A program made the translations under genes and the position numbers. The notes under the pieces are model-generated. The model was given only the letters and a program-made list of their open reading frames with translations. It ran no database searches and was not told the DNA's origin. 64,000 bases of DNA from Anseranas semipalmata (Eukaryota > Chordata > Aves > Anseriformes > Anseranatidae). The number at the start of each line of letters is the position of its first letter. The stretch's first letter is position 1. This document shows, in pieces, positions 39,063-53,095 of this stretch. The stretch is taken from NCBI GenBank assembly GCA_013399115.1, contig VXAA01000920.1:676948-740947 (forward strand), read 5' to 3'.

Positions 39063-39117
39063 CTTCAGCGAAGCTTGCAAGTCTTGTACTTCTTGTCGGA
39101 GCAGCGATACTTCATCT
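39063..39117 (-). CDS. EEA1: EEA1 exon 4 (start of coiled coil)
   Basis: 55 bp, phase 2 in, phase 0 out. Acceptor TTTATTCAG; donor AAG/gttgga. The split Arg codon (AG+A) is followed by DEVSLLRQEVQDLQASLK, nearly identical to human RDDVTLLRQEVQDLQASLK. This is the first heptad-patterned segment after the zinc finger. Confidence 0.95.
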
Positions 39118-42100
39118 CTGAATAAATATATCCATGGAGTGGAGAAAATGAATATGCAGCAGTTATATTTTTGTCAATTACATACAGGTTATAACGTATA
39201 TTAAGTAATTGCAAGACAGCGATAGCCATACACTACATAAATAAAATTTACATAAATATAGTTATATTTTTTTGAAATTTGGAACTAAGTGGATTAATAC
39301 TTATTAGTTTACTTTGTACATCACTTGAAAAATGCTAAAACATATTAATTGGATAAGTAAAGAAATAGATATGCAAAAAGTCTCATGAAAACAAAAGGTA
39401 TATCTCATTCACTGCATCAGCTTGACCACGAGTTCGGAATAGCAAAGCTGTGCACTGGGATGTTTAACTGTTTTGCATGCCTTTTCATGAAAAGGACAGG
39501 CCTATTCTCCTTCACTTCCCATATCACATAAGGAACAATGCTAAGAGACAGCATGCTATTTTACTCCTTTTGAAATATGTACTTACATAATTTTTCATCC
39601 ACACAACAATTCAGTATGCCCCACAGATACACTCACTTAATGGATTGAATGTCTAAAGCCTTGGGATTTTAAATTCTCAAATGTCATGCTCAAGCCTCCA
39701 GCCATGCAAGAACACAAGATCCAAGGCTAAATTATTACTAATTGGTTTAGACAGCACACTTCTAAAATCTCAGGTCTCCTTACAGAATTACATAGCTATA
39801 CACACAATTATAATGCTGCATCACTGAGATATGGCCACTTCAAATGTAGAACATCCAGGTCATTAAAATCATGTAAACATACCCTTTCCTATTGCTTGTA
39901 CAGAGGCAACACTGAGGGGCACACAAAATATGTATGTGTGGGTATCCATACCAACATATTCTCTGTTTTACACCATACAATTTTATCACTTATGTGCTGC
40001 ATTATCCCCTCCTGCACAGGTGGTCTTTTAAATTGTCTCATACTTAGAAGAAAAACAAAACAAAACAAGCTATTTCTTAGCTAAACTGCAAAGGAATAGA
40101 TTCAACCTACATTTCACATTAACAACAGGTCAGGGTCGTCAAGAAGCAAGTGAAATACATGCACTTGAATGAAGAAAGAATTGCAAGGCTGACCAATCTT
40201 AATGGTGAAATGAACGTGTGATATTGGGAGGATAATTTTTCCAGAAAATGTTTTGTTTACACATTATTTGGCTTGTGTGAGATAAATTGGAGGTTCACAA
40301 ATACAACTTCAATAAGACAGGTGCACCTACAACTCAAAACCTATACATCGTTTGGGGGTGAAGAAGCAGGAGCAGCTTTCTCACCAGTATTAAGTAAATC
40401 AGTTAATATTCGCACCATAGATTATAAATGAAATCTCAGGCAGGTGAAACAGTTAATTATATTAAAGCCTGGCCTGAACACATGCCAGATCATAAATACT
40501 AAAGCATTTAACATGCTCTGGTCTTTGTAAGTTTTTGAACTGTATAAAAATAGCTAGTAATAGATGGCAAGAAGAAGGGGAGGAAAGGGGAAAAAAAGGA
40601 AACACCCTTCAACATTGGGAATATTGCTTCAATATTCCCAACACTGTTTTGCTTGACAGTCATAAGACAAAACCTAAATTTGGTTTAATTGTCCAGCAGA
40701 AAATGAACAGGAAAGAAGAAAAAAAAAAAAGTGTAATGGATCACTCAAGAACGGTAACTTTGTTTTTCTTACTGCCATCCAAATCCTCACCAAATCTCCC
40801 TTTCTGCTAGTGCTGTTACAATTCTGTCTTTCTGTCAGCACATCTCCTGCGCCTCACCATCTGGCAAACCCCTACTACCTTTTCCTCATACTCCTCTCTG
40901 TTCCCCAGCTGTAATGCCAGTGCCTCCATCCGAGCACTGAATACCAGCAGCCTAGCTAAACTGCACTGGGGAGAGTGACACGATTTATTCTTGGCACTAG
41001 TTACAGTAGTTTATTGGATGGGGGGTGGGAGGACACAGTGTAATTCATTGTACCTGTCTCTCCCTATTGACTAAATAAGGAACTTCACAGCCCAAACTTG
41101 GTTTTATGAATCACATGCAAACTTCACTGCCAGATCACTAGCAGAGTGGCCCCCTGCTGCAGGTTGGAATATTTCTTTAACGCAGTATTCCGAGTATTGA
41201 AAAAACATGTTTATGTTGAATGAGAGTTTTCTCAACCAAGCATGCAACTGAGAAACATTAAAAAATGCCACACTAACGGGAAGAAATAGCTCATGTATTA
41301 CACAACGGCTCTCATCAGACTCCCTTCACTTCATCCAAACTCCCTGACCTTGTCAACTTTTTCAATTATATGAGAGAAAACAAAACCACTTGTCCTTAAA
41401 CTGTCAAGAGTCAGAAAAAAAAAAAAATATGTAACTTCACCAGCCAACATCTGGTTGACATTGGAAACTTGCAAGCATAAAAATAAATCTTTCATAAACT
41501 ATATAAACAATATAGTTATGACCAATAATTCCTCCATGTGAATGCTATTATTCTACTATGAGTATCATTTCGGGTCTAAGTTATATCACTCTGAAAAGGT
41601 TTAAATCAGAGAAGAAATACTCATTCTTGAGTAAATGTGCACATAGGAAACCCAATACAACCCCTGCTAGTACCACACTACTTCCTCATACATAAAGCCT
41701 GAATTTCGATTTCATTGTTCTTCCCAAGCTATACAGCTGCCTTTCTTTCAAACTGTCCTCCACATCTTATAACTTCTTGTTGGTCCTCCGTACATTTGGA
41801 GAACACAGAGGATAAGAGCGATCATAAAAATAGCACCTTTGAAAAAAAAAAAAAAAAGAAAGAAAAAAAAAGAAAATTCTACTCCCCTCAGTTAGGTTGC
41901 AGCACGCTCACTTTAAAAAGCATAGCAATTTACTTTGCTCACTAGCTTGTTTCAGGCAGTACAGCCAGAAACCTACAGCAGCTGGAAAAGAACAGAGCTC
42001 CCGAGGAAGGTCCTGCCCGTGCATGAAGACAAGACCTCTGATAGCATTGGCTCTTACTGGCCTGGTCTGCACAACACAGACAGGGATCTTTGTTTGGATG

Positions 42101-43238
42101 ATAACTGAAATATGTTACATTCCACACACTTTTCTCACCAAAGTACCAACCTTTCATGAGTTACATAAATACGTATATTTTTCCAATGTAATTATTTATC
42201 ATTTTGGGTCACATTTCTACTAGTCACAAACGTTTGAACGGTTTACTTCCCAGCAGTGGCAGAAGCCAGCCCTGTTACCAGGTGAACACCTGCAGGGTTA
42301 TACAGTGTGTACCTCTGTTTGCTGAATGAGGCCACAGTCAGCTGCTCACTGTGACACTCTTGTGTACAAACCAAAAGAGAGTTGGGGAGGGGGCTGACCA
42401 AACAGCAGAGTGGACTGTCATTTACAACCATCCAAAATAAACACCAAACAGAAAAAGAACCAGCAGGAAGCAAAAGGAACCCTGTGTAAACTTTACCCAT
42501 ATGAAAAAGCTCCCCAAACCAACATGAGGGATTACTCAAACAGACTACTCTAAACCGTTCTACTGAGAGTGAGCCTCAACTCATCAGTTCCTGCTGGTCT
42601 TAGAAATAAACCAACCTGATGTGTTTCCTAAGAATATATTGAACAATATGCTTTTGACCAAAGATTTAAAAAAAAATTAATTAGAGAAAATTTCTGCAAA
42701 TGAGGATGGAGTTTCTGGAACATGGAAGGGGACTGAGTGACGCAGACAGAGACTTCTCAGATTTGCAAGTAACTAGGTAATACGGGAATCTATTCAGGCA
42801 AAAACCAATGTTATAATTACCCAGTAAGTATCCTAACCACTAAGGGACAAAATCAGGTTTCTCCTCTACACTCAGGGTTGTCCTCCGCCATGCTCAAAAG
42901 ATGAAATTTCAGCTCTATGCTGTAAATAAGGATGAACCGGTATTTTTCTGCCACACTCTTAAAAATCATCCCAGTTTGTTACGCTACATTCTCAGCTGCA
43001 TGAAAAACAGGTGACTGAATTAACAATATAAACATAAACAACTGATTTTCATTTATGGTCAGATCAACACCAGCCAATGTAAGTTTCAAGCTGCTTTTTA
43101 ATTGCAGTTGGAAATGGGACATGACCATTTAAATACTTCACTACATAATTAAGCGTTCAAATTAATACTGCCTTCAGTGTAATTAGAAGCAGCTCAACAC
43201 TGACACAAAAGCACATGCACAAATGAGTAGTGTTCCAC
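39118..43238. other. EEA1 intron 3
   Basis: 4.1-kb intron. Contains a perfect 12-bp inverted repeat at 40615-40641, A-runs near 41411-41425 and 41840-41873, otherwise unique sequence. No transposon recognised. Confidence 0.88.
40615..40641. repeat. Perfect 12-bp inverted repeat with 3-nt loop
   Basis: ttgggaatattg at 40615-40626 is followed by ctt and then its exact reverse complement at 40630-40641. Confidence 0.9.
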
Positions 43239-43366
43239 CTTTCCGGTGACAGATGACCTTCCCCTCCATGAGTTGAATCGATGCCAGAATTATGAACTGC
43301 TTCATAGTGCTTGAAGAGCTCCTCAGCTGATCCATGAGACTTCATACAGAGAGGACAGATAAAGCC
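43239..43366 (-). CDS. EEA1: EEA1 exon 3 (Rab5-binding C2H2 zinc finger)
   Basis: 128 bp, phase 0 in and phase 2 out. The acceptor (CCTTTTTATAATAG) follows an uninterrupted 21-T tract. It reads GFICPLCMKSHGSAEELFKH, then YEAVHNSGIDSTHGGE and GHLSPE. Zinc ligands are Cys43, Cys46, His59 and His64 in human numbering. Phe41, Ile42, Pro44, Met47 and Tyr60, the residues I recall as contacting Rab5, are kept. Two donors are possible: AAG/gtcatc after 43258 and GAAAG/gtggaa after 43239. I chose the second because only it gives the phase needed by exon 4 and because its extra residues align with human SNLALKR. Confidence 0.96.
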
Positions 43367-43380
43367 CTATTATAAAAAGG

Positions 43381-43401
43381 AAAAAAAAAAAAAAAAAAAA
43401 A
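43381..43401. repeat. 21-A run (T tract of the exon 3 acceptor)
   Basis: Twenty-one uninterrupted A on the plus strand, i.e. 21 T in the pre-mRNA about 15-35 nt upstream of exon 3. Doubles as its polypyrimidine tract. Confidence 0.95.
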
Positions 43402-45008
43402 GGAGATGAGAAGTAAATTTCATTTTTTCCACCACCTGCCCAAATCTAAATGTTTTTTGTGTATCTAAAGGGTAGCAGATACAATTGTTATTTTTAAAAG
43501 ATTCATACTAATTCTTTCCTGCTCTGATAACAGCTTTGGCAATTAGAAATTTAGAAAATGCCTACAAAATTCATGTTTCATTATTCAGTGTTTTTTTTTT
43601 TTTCCAGCAGCATGACATACTAATAACGAAGCCCTCATTTAGAAAAATGATAAGTTAGAAGGACTGCACTGCAACTACCACAATATTTGGGCTACTGGTT
43701 TTAGTAAGCATCAGAAGATTAAGAACCACTTTTTACCTTGCATATAATTAATTAGTAAGTTTCAATTCAGAGAAATACTGTCTCAAGGAAATCACACCTC
43801 TACAGCCTAAAGAATCTGAAGTCATCTACTTTCATTCCAGAATACTTACTGCAAGCTGACCAGAGCAAAAACTTAGCAGAGCAATACCATCATTCCACCC
43901 ATTAGCTCAAAGAAAACAGTTATTATTATGCACCCCTAAACATCTGTGGAGTGTACTAACTGCCACTTACCAGAAGTATCATCCATCACATTTTATCTAG
44001 CAACCTCCTACACCTGCTTTTAAGGACTGGACTTTGTTTTGGTTCTTCACTCATTTGGCTATCATGCCCACTCCCAGCCTCATTCTCATTTACACTATAG
44101 CCAATATGCGCCACGGTGGCAAAACAAAGACATTTCAGAGTGCAAGTAAACAATTTAGTCTCCCATTAAAGGCTCCTTGCGATTCCAAACCACGTAAAGA
44201 GAACCTTGTGCAAGTGTAATTAAGGTCCCCTGGTTGCTAAGCCTTAAATAACCAAACATTTGCATGGATTTAATGCAAGACAACTGTCAAGTTCAGGTAT
44301 TCAAACATGGCTGAAGCTCCAGAGCACTGAACAGGGACTTCATAGCAGCTATTACTTATTTACTGCGTCAGAAATTAATAATTAAATATAGCTGCTTGTC
44401 AAATCCAGCACATATTATATTGAAGACTAATTTTAGCACAACTCTGTTAAACAAAACAGCGTATTCCATCAGCAGACAACAAGCATTTACCCTTAACAAC
44501 CATTTACTTATTTCCAGAATTGATCTGTACCGTTTCACTCTGGATTAAAACAAGTAACTTATATATAAGTATACATACCAACATGGGTACGGAAAGATGG
44601 TTAAACTACTAAGTTCCCAGTAATGTTTATCTGATGGCAGTGAAAGTACCAGAGGGAAGTTCTAGAAAATTCCTAGCAAATACTACTGGCAGTGAACTAT
44701 AGGAGCAGTCAAAACAGCAAGGACTGCATTTTAACTAGCAGGTGAAAGCAGACAGTCTCATACGGCAACACTGCAACAGAATCCCTCTGGATGAAACACT
44801 GCTGAGCGATTCTCAGCATTCGGTTTAGTTTCCCAGCGATGGGAATGCCTGCGGTTCAGAGAAAAGCAGACTCCTCATTGCACAAGTTAAGAGCATCTGG
44901 AAAGAACGAGTGTAGAAAATTGCTCTGTACTCTCCTTCCTTTCCTTTCTTTCCACTTAAACAGCAGAGTCTGTTTCTTTGCCTTTTTTTTTTTTTTTTTT
45001 TTGGTGAA

Positions 45009-45067
45009 NNNNNNNNNNNNNNNNNNNNNNNNNNNNNNNNNNNNNNNNNNNNNNNNNNNNNNNNNNN
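45009..45067. other. Assembly gap (59 N)
   Basis: Run of N flanked on both sides by T-runs, so the gap probably reflects a hard-to-read homopolymer region. Confidence 0.99.
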
Positions 45068-45079
45068 TTTTTTTTGGTG

Positions 45080-45760
45080 TGTGTGGTCGGGTTTTATTCT
45101 GTGGAAAGAGGGGCCCTGGAGAAGAGGAAAGAATAGGTTACATTCGCAATTAGCCCAAGGGGACAGCAATCAATCATTTGTCTCATTATTAAGCAAAGCC
45201 AGCCCAAGATTTCCCAGAAAGGCAGGCAGAGCTGACTGCAGCGACTGCAAGGACGAGGGGCCTGAGGCAGAGGGAAGCTGCCAAGCAAGGGACTGGGCTG
45301 CAACCAAGAGCCCCCGGGGTGGATGGGAGCTCCTGCTCTGGAGAAGCAGGCTTGCTGTCGCCAGCAAGGGGCGGAAGCATGACTAAACCTCCTTTAACAT
45401 CAGAAACCACCTTCTCTTACAGGGGCAGCACAAAGGCATCACCCAACAGCCCCAGCCTCTCCGCCGGCACTGCCGTAACCACAGCTGGCCTTGCTTTTGA
45501 GGGACCTGGCACTGCTGGAGTCAGCACTGGGTTACAGCTCTCATACGCATCCTTACGCTAGCACAGCATTTCCTAAAGGTCTGAATCGCAAGCTCTGAGT
45601 AAGATGTCACCCTTCTGCAAAGGGGCATCCTTGTCATGGAAGACATCATCCTTCCTGCTGCTTGCAGAGCCGGGGTGGGCAAGCACACCAGCTCCTGCAG
45701 CTGCATGCACCCCAGCTCACACAGAAGAGCCTTACGTCTACATACCCAGGCCTGGATTGC
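45080..45760. other. GC-rich islet in EEA1 intron 2
   Basis: About 680 bp with higher G+C and scattered CpGs than the flanking intron, and open in several frames on both strands for that reason. Could be an intronic regulatory element, alternative promoter or an unrecognised repeat. No gene or repeat family recognised. Confidence 0.4.
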
Positions 45761-48700
45761 TTCTTGCAGGCTGATAATGCTGCTGAAGTCAGAGCTGAGA
45801 TCTTAATATTAATTCAGTTCTCTTTACAGCAAGAAAATCAGAATCATCAGGACCTCTCTGGGCACCAGGCAGTAACAGACAAAAGCATACAGCTTTCCTG
45901 GGCCTGCAACTATTAGCCCCAGGCGAGAATCTTGTTTGGGGTGGTGGGTCTCTCCTTCTCACTTTTTTAAAATGCAACCATAAAAAAAATATATATTTCT
46001 CAGCACCATCTTGAGATGCATTTTGAAAACATGCAAAAGTATACTGTACTAATTTAAAGATGAATGTGTGAGAAGGAGGAAGAACGGAAGAAAAACTGAT
46101 GATCCGAGATGTTTAAATCTTGTAAGCATTTTTGTTAGTTTCCAGAAATTTATATCCTAAGTGCAAGATGCGAGGTCCTGTATCAGGACCCTGCCTGCCC
46201 TGGATGAAGAGCAGACTGCACAGTTACAACCATGAGGTGTAACACTGGTCACCACAGCTGGGGTCTCCATCCCAGTAAGTCTGCACTTGGCTTCCTTCAC
46301 TAACAGACTCCTTTACAGAACAAGCAAGTACCAGAACACTGCTTTTGTATTTGAAGATAGCTACCATACATAACATGCACAAAAGGCTATAGTTGCCAAG
46401 AGACATCTGGTAAATTTCATTTAAAAATGCATTTACAAGTTACTTTGCATAAAGCACAGTCACAGAGAAGTGAAAGGCATTTAATATTCTTCATTTAATA
46501 AAACCAAAGATATCACTTATAACCCCTGCAGTGCTGCACCGTAAGTCTTAACTCCCTAACTGATGCCTCATGGAGGGAGAAAAGAGCCCAAAAGAAGTTA
46601 AAGGATGATTAGTTGGTTTTTGTTTTTATAAATAGAGAGTCTTTCCACCAGCAAATGACAATTTTTTGAATCCAAAACTTTTTGCAGATGCCTGTCAGTT
46701 AAGGAAGAAGAAAAATGAAACCACAACCACCACATTCACAAGTTTTTATCAGGAAAGAGTTCTTAAGATCACCACAGACCTTCTGAAGGAAGACAGAGCA
46801 AGAATATTAAAAAAAAAAAAAAAAAGAAAGAAAAAAAGGAAAGAAGTTGAAACCAAAACACTATATACATGCACAAACAGCCCACTAGGAATCAGCACAC
46901 AATTTACAGCACAAAGTAGTGTTTGACCTACTGGTCAGGGCACTATAATGAAAATGAGATAGGCAATCAATTTCAAACCCCAGTTTTCTGATTCAGAGGG
47001 AAATGTTTCTCTTCCAGGCAGATGTTTCTGAACCACCCATAGCACCAAGCTCCTCCACAGCACCACACTGTTCTCTGTGGGACAGGGCTTCCTTAGTGCA
47101 GACTTCAAAACAGACGAGTTCATTCAGAGCAGAACAGACATGGCTATGTAGAAGTTGTATAGGAAGGTGTCTTGCCTCAGCTTGAGTTATTAATGCCAAA
47201 TTTTACCAATGATCTTGAACTCCATGGAAGTACCAGATGCTTGTTTATTTGCCTGTGTCAAGAAAGACTAATGACCAAGCCTGCAGAGGGGAAAAATAGC
47301 TACCAACATTCTTCTAATAGTTAAGACTTACTTTCTGACCTCATGAATTTAAGCTTCTCAGTGTTTTCTCTCCTAAAAGGCATATGAGGTAAACGATTTC
47401 TTCCAGGTAACATTAATATTCTTACGAACTGTTAATACAGCACTTTTTGGGAAGGAAGCCAGGATGCTAAAAGCAACACTGGATGGGAACTCTTGCAACA
47501 AGACCTACCATACTTATTTTTATTGTACCAGTATAATTTACAGGGCAATTAACTGTTCGAAGAACTTTGGCCTCCCACACAGAAACACTCCCCAGCAAGA
47601 GCTGGGGCACGGACTCGCAAGGCACACTGTACACGGCCAGGCTGACTGCAGACTGCCATAGAGTCCTCCTATCCCTCAGCCTTTTTAGAACTGATTCAGA
47701 TATAGTTTACATAACAGAAAAAAAATCATGCAGAGGACTGAATGGATTCTGCTTCTCTGACTTCTCCTTGTATTACTCTGTAGGACTGAGAGGGAAATAA
47801 AAAAAAAATATTTGAGAATGTCATCCTTCTCTGAATATTACCTTTCTTGTGAATGTTTTCCTCATCATTCTGCACAAACCTGATCTAAACATTAAGTTAT
47901 GTTGTGTGACGACACATTTAGAAAAGCAGTATTTTCCCTGCTTACTAGCAAAGAAAATTGAAGATATTCAAAGATATTTCTTCAACAAGCTGAAGGCTTC
48001 AGCATGCAGTTTTAAAACAAACAAACATCTACACATAGGTGTCTAACTCTCCAATCACTCTCAATGGAGAGCTGTTCAATACAGTTAATGGAGCAAACAA
48101 CTCATCAGCTGACCTAACAAAAGCATATGTTGTAAGTAGGGTCAGCATAACAGCTCCCTGGAATCCATCACTGATAACTGGAGTTTGAAACACCTACGTA
48201 TATATGCCTTAAATCTAAATCTAAGCATCTACCAACTGCTCCTTTTTCCCAGAGCTTTACTGAAATAGTCTTTGTAGAGCTAATATGAAATCTTGTCTTA
48301 AGTAATTAATGAGTGAAAACACAGCTTACTTTACTTTAGGCTCCTTTTTCCACAAATTAAAACCAGAGCTATCTGGCAGAAAGAAGCTGCCTCTTCTTGA
48401 GGGACAGTCCCCTGGGCAAAACAGCTTTTACAGGATGGAATTCAGATTTGCTTATAGAGTTGGAGTACAAGAGAGGAGGCACCCTAGGCAAGTTTGGAAG
48501 TCACAGACATAGCTACCCTGCTTCTCTAGCATTTTCTTTAAAAATGGGATAACTTTCTATTCTCCAACCCATTTTAATATTGCATAGAACTTAACAAACA
48601 GCTGCTACAATTACTGCTGATCTACAGCTGTCTGTGGTAGAGAGCCATATAACATGAATAGTGCACATGGAGCTCTAACAGAACTTCTGCAACATCTTGC

Positions 48701-51700
48701 ATTTTTATCCCAGCAATTACGTCATGAGCCGAGCTTAAAGAACCAAGGAACTCTGCTATTTTCCACTGAGAAGTCAATTTTGTTCCATAAACACTCTTCT
48801 TGGAAAATATTTAAGTACTGCGGTGGACAAAAAATAAGTAACCACAACCAAAAAAAAAAAACCCACAGAATTGCCATGTAATTGCTACTTTTACCATACA
48901 GAAAAGGTGAGTAAATAGTCTACCATACACACCCTATGGGACAGTTCAGTCCAATCCAGTACATACTTTAGCATGCTTGGCATTTACATGACCAGGCTCT
49001 AGTTTACATAAATTTGAGTTTCTGGGCTTCATCTTTGACCTTCCAGAAATACTGGGCCAGCACTCATGCCTACAGTCTATTTGCGGTGAGCCACATGAAC
49101 AAAAAGTGATAGCTATGATTCAAGTCCAAAGCTGTAATATCTTCCAATCATAATCTGTGTTTGCCAATGTCTCAGAATTCAGACTTATGTTGACAACTCT
49201 TTCACAATTGTATCATTACAACAAGCTGATGCTGTGAATAATGTTCAGCATGTTTAAAAACTTTTTCAACACGTTCAAGAGCATGTTCACGTGCTTGGAG
49301 GCGTAAACACCTTTCTGGAGCTGATTTTCGTTTTTAAGTGTGACAATTATTTGGAAAGATTCCAAATTCACTATTCATGTTTTTCTACTGAAGCTGAACC
49401 TTCAAAACCTTCCCTGATACTATTTAAATGCTAAGTGAAAACATGTAACTCTAAACTAAAACTCAGATATTCTCCAGTTACACAGTGATTTAACGCCTGA
49501 AACATTTTATAGGACAGAAGGTTAGGAACTGTGCATACTTAGGGCCAGAGGACAAAAATTGCACTGATGTTTCAGAGCTGAAAGCTGTATCGTGTAGTTT
49601 CTGCGTTTTGTTTCCTGAATAGGCATTGAAGCAATTAATTGAATCCTCAGGAAGTTCTCAGAGGCAGTTTAAACTGCCTGGCTAGAGAGTAAGGGCAAGA
49701 CCACACCTGTAATTTATTCCAGAAGCCTTACATATTGACAAAAAAAAAAAAAAAAAAGATATTTTAAGTTAAAGAATAAATAAATAAGGTCACTCCTTTT
49801 ATATATTCTTAAAAGGAGAATACTGTTGACAGATTTTTTTCCATGTCTTCTACCAGAAAAAGCTCTTTCCCCTGTGTTTACATACACAATAAGATGACAG
49901 TGGCTTCCTGAGATGACATCTCTATCTAATCATTAGAAAAGTGGGTTAAAAGGTCACATTCCATAAAATTAAGATCCATCATTCTTTTCAACTTTATAAG
50001 CAAGTATTTAACTTTCTGATCAAAAAGAAAAAGGTGCCTTGCTACAGTTTATTTTGTAACATACCGCAGACTAAATGTCTTTTCAGAAAAGAACCTGGAT
50101 TCTTCTTGACAAGAATAGAACCAACATAATCTCCAGTTCTGTACTCTTCTGTTTTTATTACTATCAATGAGTAAGACTACAGTTCTGTCACAACCTACAA
50201 GCCTACAGTTTTGTCACGAATTAGAAATTCTAACTCAGTGGATTATCTATTTCTTAAAAGAAAGTCGCATCACACGGCCAAGTCAAATCAAATCAGCATC
50301 TCTGATTCTTCATTCTCTTAATATTGTTCAGATGTTGCAGCAAATTAATGTACCAATTATTTTGTTCCTGTGCAAAGCAGGCAAGTACCACCAAGGTGAA
50401 AACTGCAACCTAATTGGAGAAGCAGCTGAAAGAGCAGCCAAAGAGGATAAAATATAGTATTGGCATGAAAGCACTGATATGATGCTCTGTGAAAAAAAAA
50501 AAAAAAAGCAGTCTGCAACATTCCAAGGGCATCCATAAAAAAAAAAGAAGATGCGATCAATTCAGGTAAGAGACAAGTAGGAAAAACACACCAAGAACAG
50601 TGAGGTATTTTCAAAGACAAAAACCATATTTTTGCACAACTAGTATTCCAATTTACGCTCTAGGCAAATGTGCTACAAAAAGCCTATTCTGAAAACAGTG
50701 TCATATTTTGCTTGTATTAGCCAAGAAATGTGTATTTACTAAGCATTTGGAAAGTCATGAAAACAACCCAAAAGAATTGCTAAAAATTGCCTTAGATTTA
50801 GCTGCGTTGCACCTAAGACGATAGACATTAACAGCCACTATACTCTGAACACTGCAGAAGTACCACACAGGGATTTTCTGGGCACCCCTGGAGAAACCGG
50901 GAAGTCTGAAATTAAGCCTCTCTGACCGACTGTTTAAACATCATGAATTTCCAATACAGACTGTCAGGAAATGGTGGAAACAGTTTAGAAATGTATCATT
51001 CCTTTAGGAAAAAGAAAACAAAACAGAACAAACTGCACAGCTTTTGTTAGTGACACCACTGTATATATAAAAGTTGGGGAACAATGTCCCTGTTTGGGAA
51101 CACGGTGATGTGTCTGACTTCCGTTAAGGAATCTGTTTGGCCAAGTTGACTATATATGGACAAATACACTTGCCAACGTTACGGTGCCTGTTCCTGCAGC
51201 TGAATAGGCCTTCGTCTTTTAAGGTAAGGCTTCATCGGTGCTTGAGGAGTGGGGAAAAGTATTTTACTGTTACTTTCACCAGCCATCATATCGCGCAATC
51301 CCTTGTTTGAAAAACGAGGGCCGCGCAGAGAGCTATTTAAGAGAAAGATCACAAATAAATCTGCAGGTGAGTGGTGAGGATCCTTTCCTGCAGCAGGCCA
51401 TCAGACACAGACAGAAGTTCCAGGAGAGGACACCTCTGCCTGAAGAATGGCACCAACCCTCCCCGCATGGAGGACGGAAGGGAGGGAAGGGCAAGGAGAA
51501 CAGAGTGGCAAGTGACCTGACTTACTAAAATTTTGATCAGCGGGGAGGCTGAATCAGCAAAAGACGGGTTTGTGAAGAAAGCAATAGGGAAACTTAAAAG
51601 CAAGGCAGTAATGCTTTTGTCAACCAACTAACAACTTTTCAGGTCACACAACATGAGGCTAAACACTGGCCTTGCAATGCTTCCTGTCTCCACATTTGAG

Positions 51701-53095
51701 GACAATACACTGGAGAAAAAAAAAAAACAAAACTCAGGAGCTTCTTCAGCACTGTTTCCAGCAAGATGTATCTGAGCTTTTCACAGTAGTACCAGCAAGC
51801 CACAGAAAGCCATGCATCAGTCTAAGTAAGCCAAAGTCAGCCATGTTCCATATGTCTGCTACAAAAGATGGCACTGATAGCAGATTATACTCTTATAATG
51901 CTGCCTCAGGAATGGCAAAGATGCAACGAAGGGTGACAGCTTGGTTGTGCTGCTGTTTCAGGATCAGGAAGTGCTTGTTGCAAATACAAACTATCATTTT
52001 CTATCAACAAATACAAACCACCAGCTTCTCAGTAGTCGAGTATTTTAAATTTTACATTCTATCATTGATAATGATTAATAGATGCCCCACTTTGTCAATG
52101 TTTCTATGAACACTGATACAATAAGATGAAACTGATAAAAAACTTCATATATGTTAGCATTCTTTGTCTCTCACCTCCTCCAGATATTTATTGAATCACT
52201 GAACCAAGAAAGACAGCTTTAGCAACAGGAAAGAGCAAAAGTTAGAAACAACTGAATTTGCCTTTCATGTGCCACACTCAACCTGGTTAAAAAGTTGTAA
52301 TGTGCTACCAACAAGTAGAAGTAACTGATGGTGGAAAAACAAAAGCTCAAATTGGGCAAGAACACACAGTCAGCTCCACAAAACTATCTTAAAACACACC
52401 CCAGGTTAAATGAAAGGGTGATTTCTTCAGGTAACCAAGCCATCCCTAATGGCTCACATCCCACTATCTATTGATACCATTGCATCAGGAATGCCAGTCT
52501 GTCCAAGTCACAGCTTATTCAAGTAAGGCACTTGCATAGTGACTAGAACACGGAAAAAATAAAGGCAACGTGACCATGAACACAACGTGACATGAACTAC
52601 AGAGGGTTCTTGCTTCAACAGGTGGCGGTGATGAGTTAATCAAAAGCCATTTCCCATTCTACTGGCTATGAGGAAGTCCCTCCGCACACCTGGAGAGCAG
52701 CACCTGTCAGTTTTACCACAGCTCTTGCTCACTTTAACAGGTGACAGTTCATCCTTGAAATGAGATCTCAAGTGACTCTGAGATAATCTCTGTAATGAGG
52801 GCTTTCAGCATCTTTGGGAATAAAGTCCCACACTTTGAAGTCTTCCCTTCAAAAATAAAGCGTAAATACGCATCAGGTTCAGGGTAGGAACAAAAGCACT
52901 ACTTAGCAAATGCATCAAGCAACAAACAGAATAAAATCATATAGCTCATACAGCTAAGAGTAAACACCGATTCCAAAACTCAGAAGTAAGATCGTCAGAA
53001 AGAATGTAAAACATTTTTATCTCCTTTCAAGCTCATTTGGTGCATGGAAAGCTGCCTGCCCCTACAAATCAAATCTATTCTCTGAAGGTTCGGGC

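Noticed and set aside
44839..45561. Several overlapping frames on both strands around the N gap
   Set aside because: They run through N bases and low-complexity T tracts, and GC-rich sequence lacks stops by composition. No family recognised.
51050..51400. Possible solo LTR (TATA-like and AATAAA-like motifs close together)
   Set aside because: No clear terminal repeats, target-site duplication or family match could be seen; the motifs are common in AT-rich DNA.
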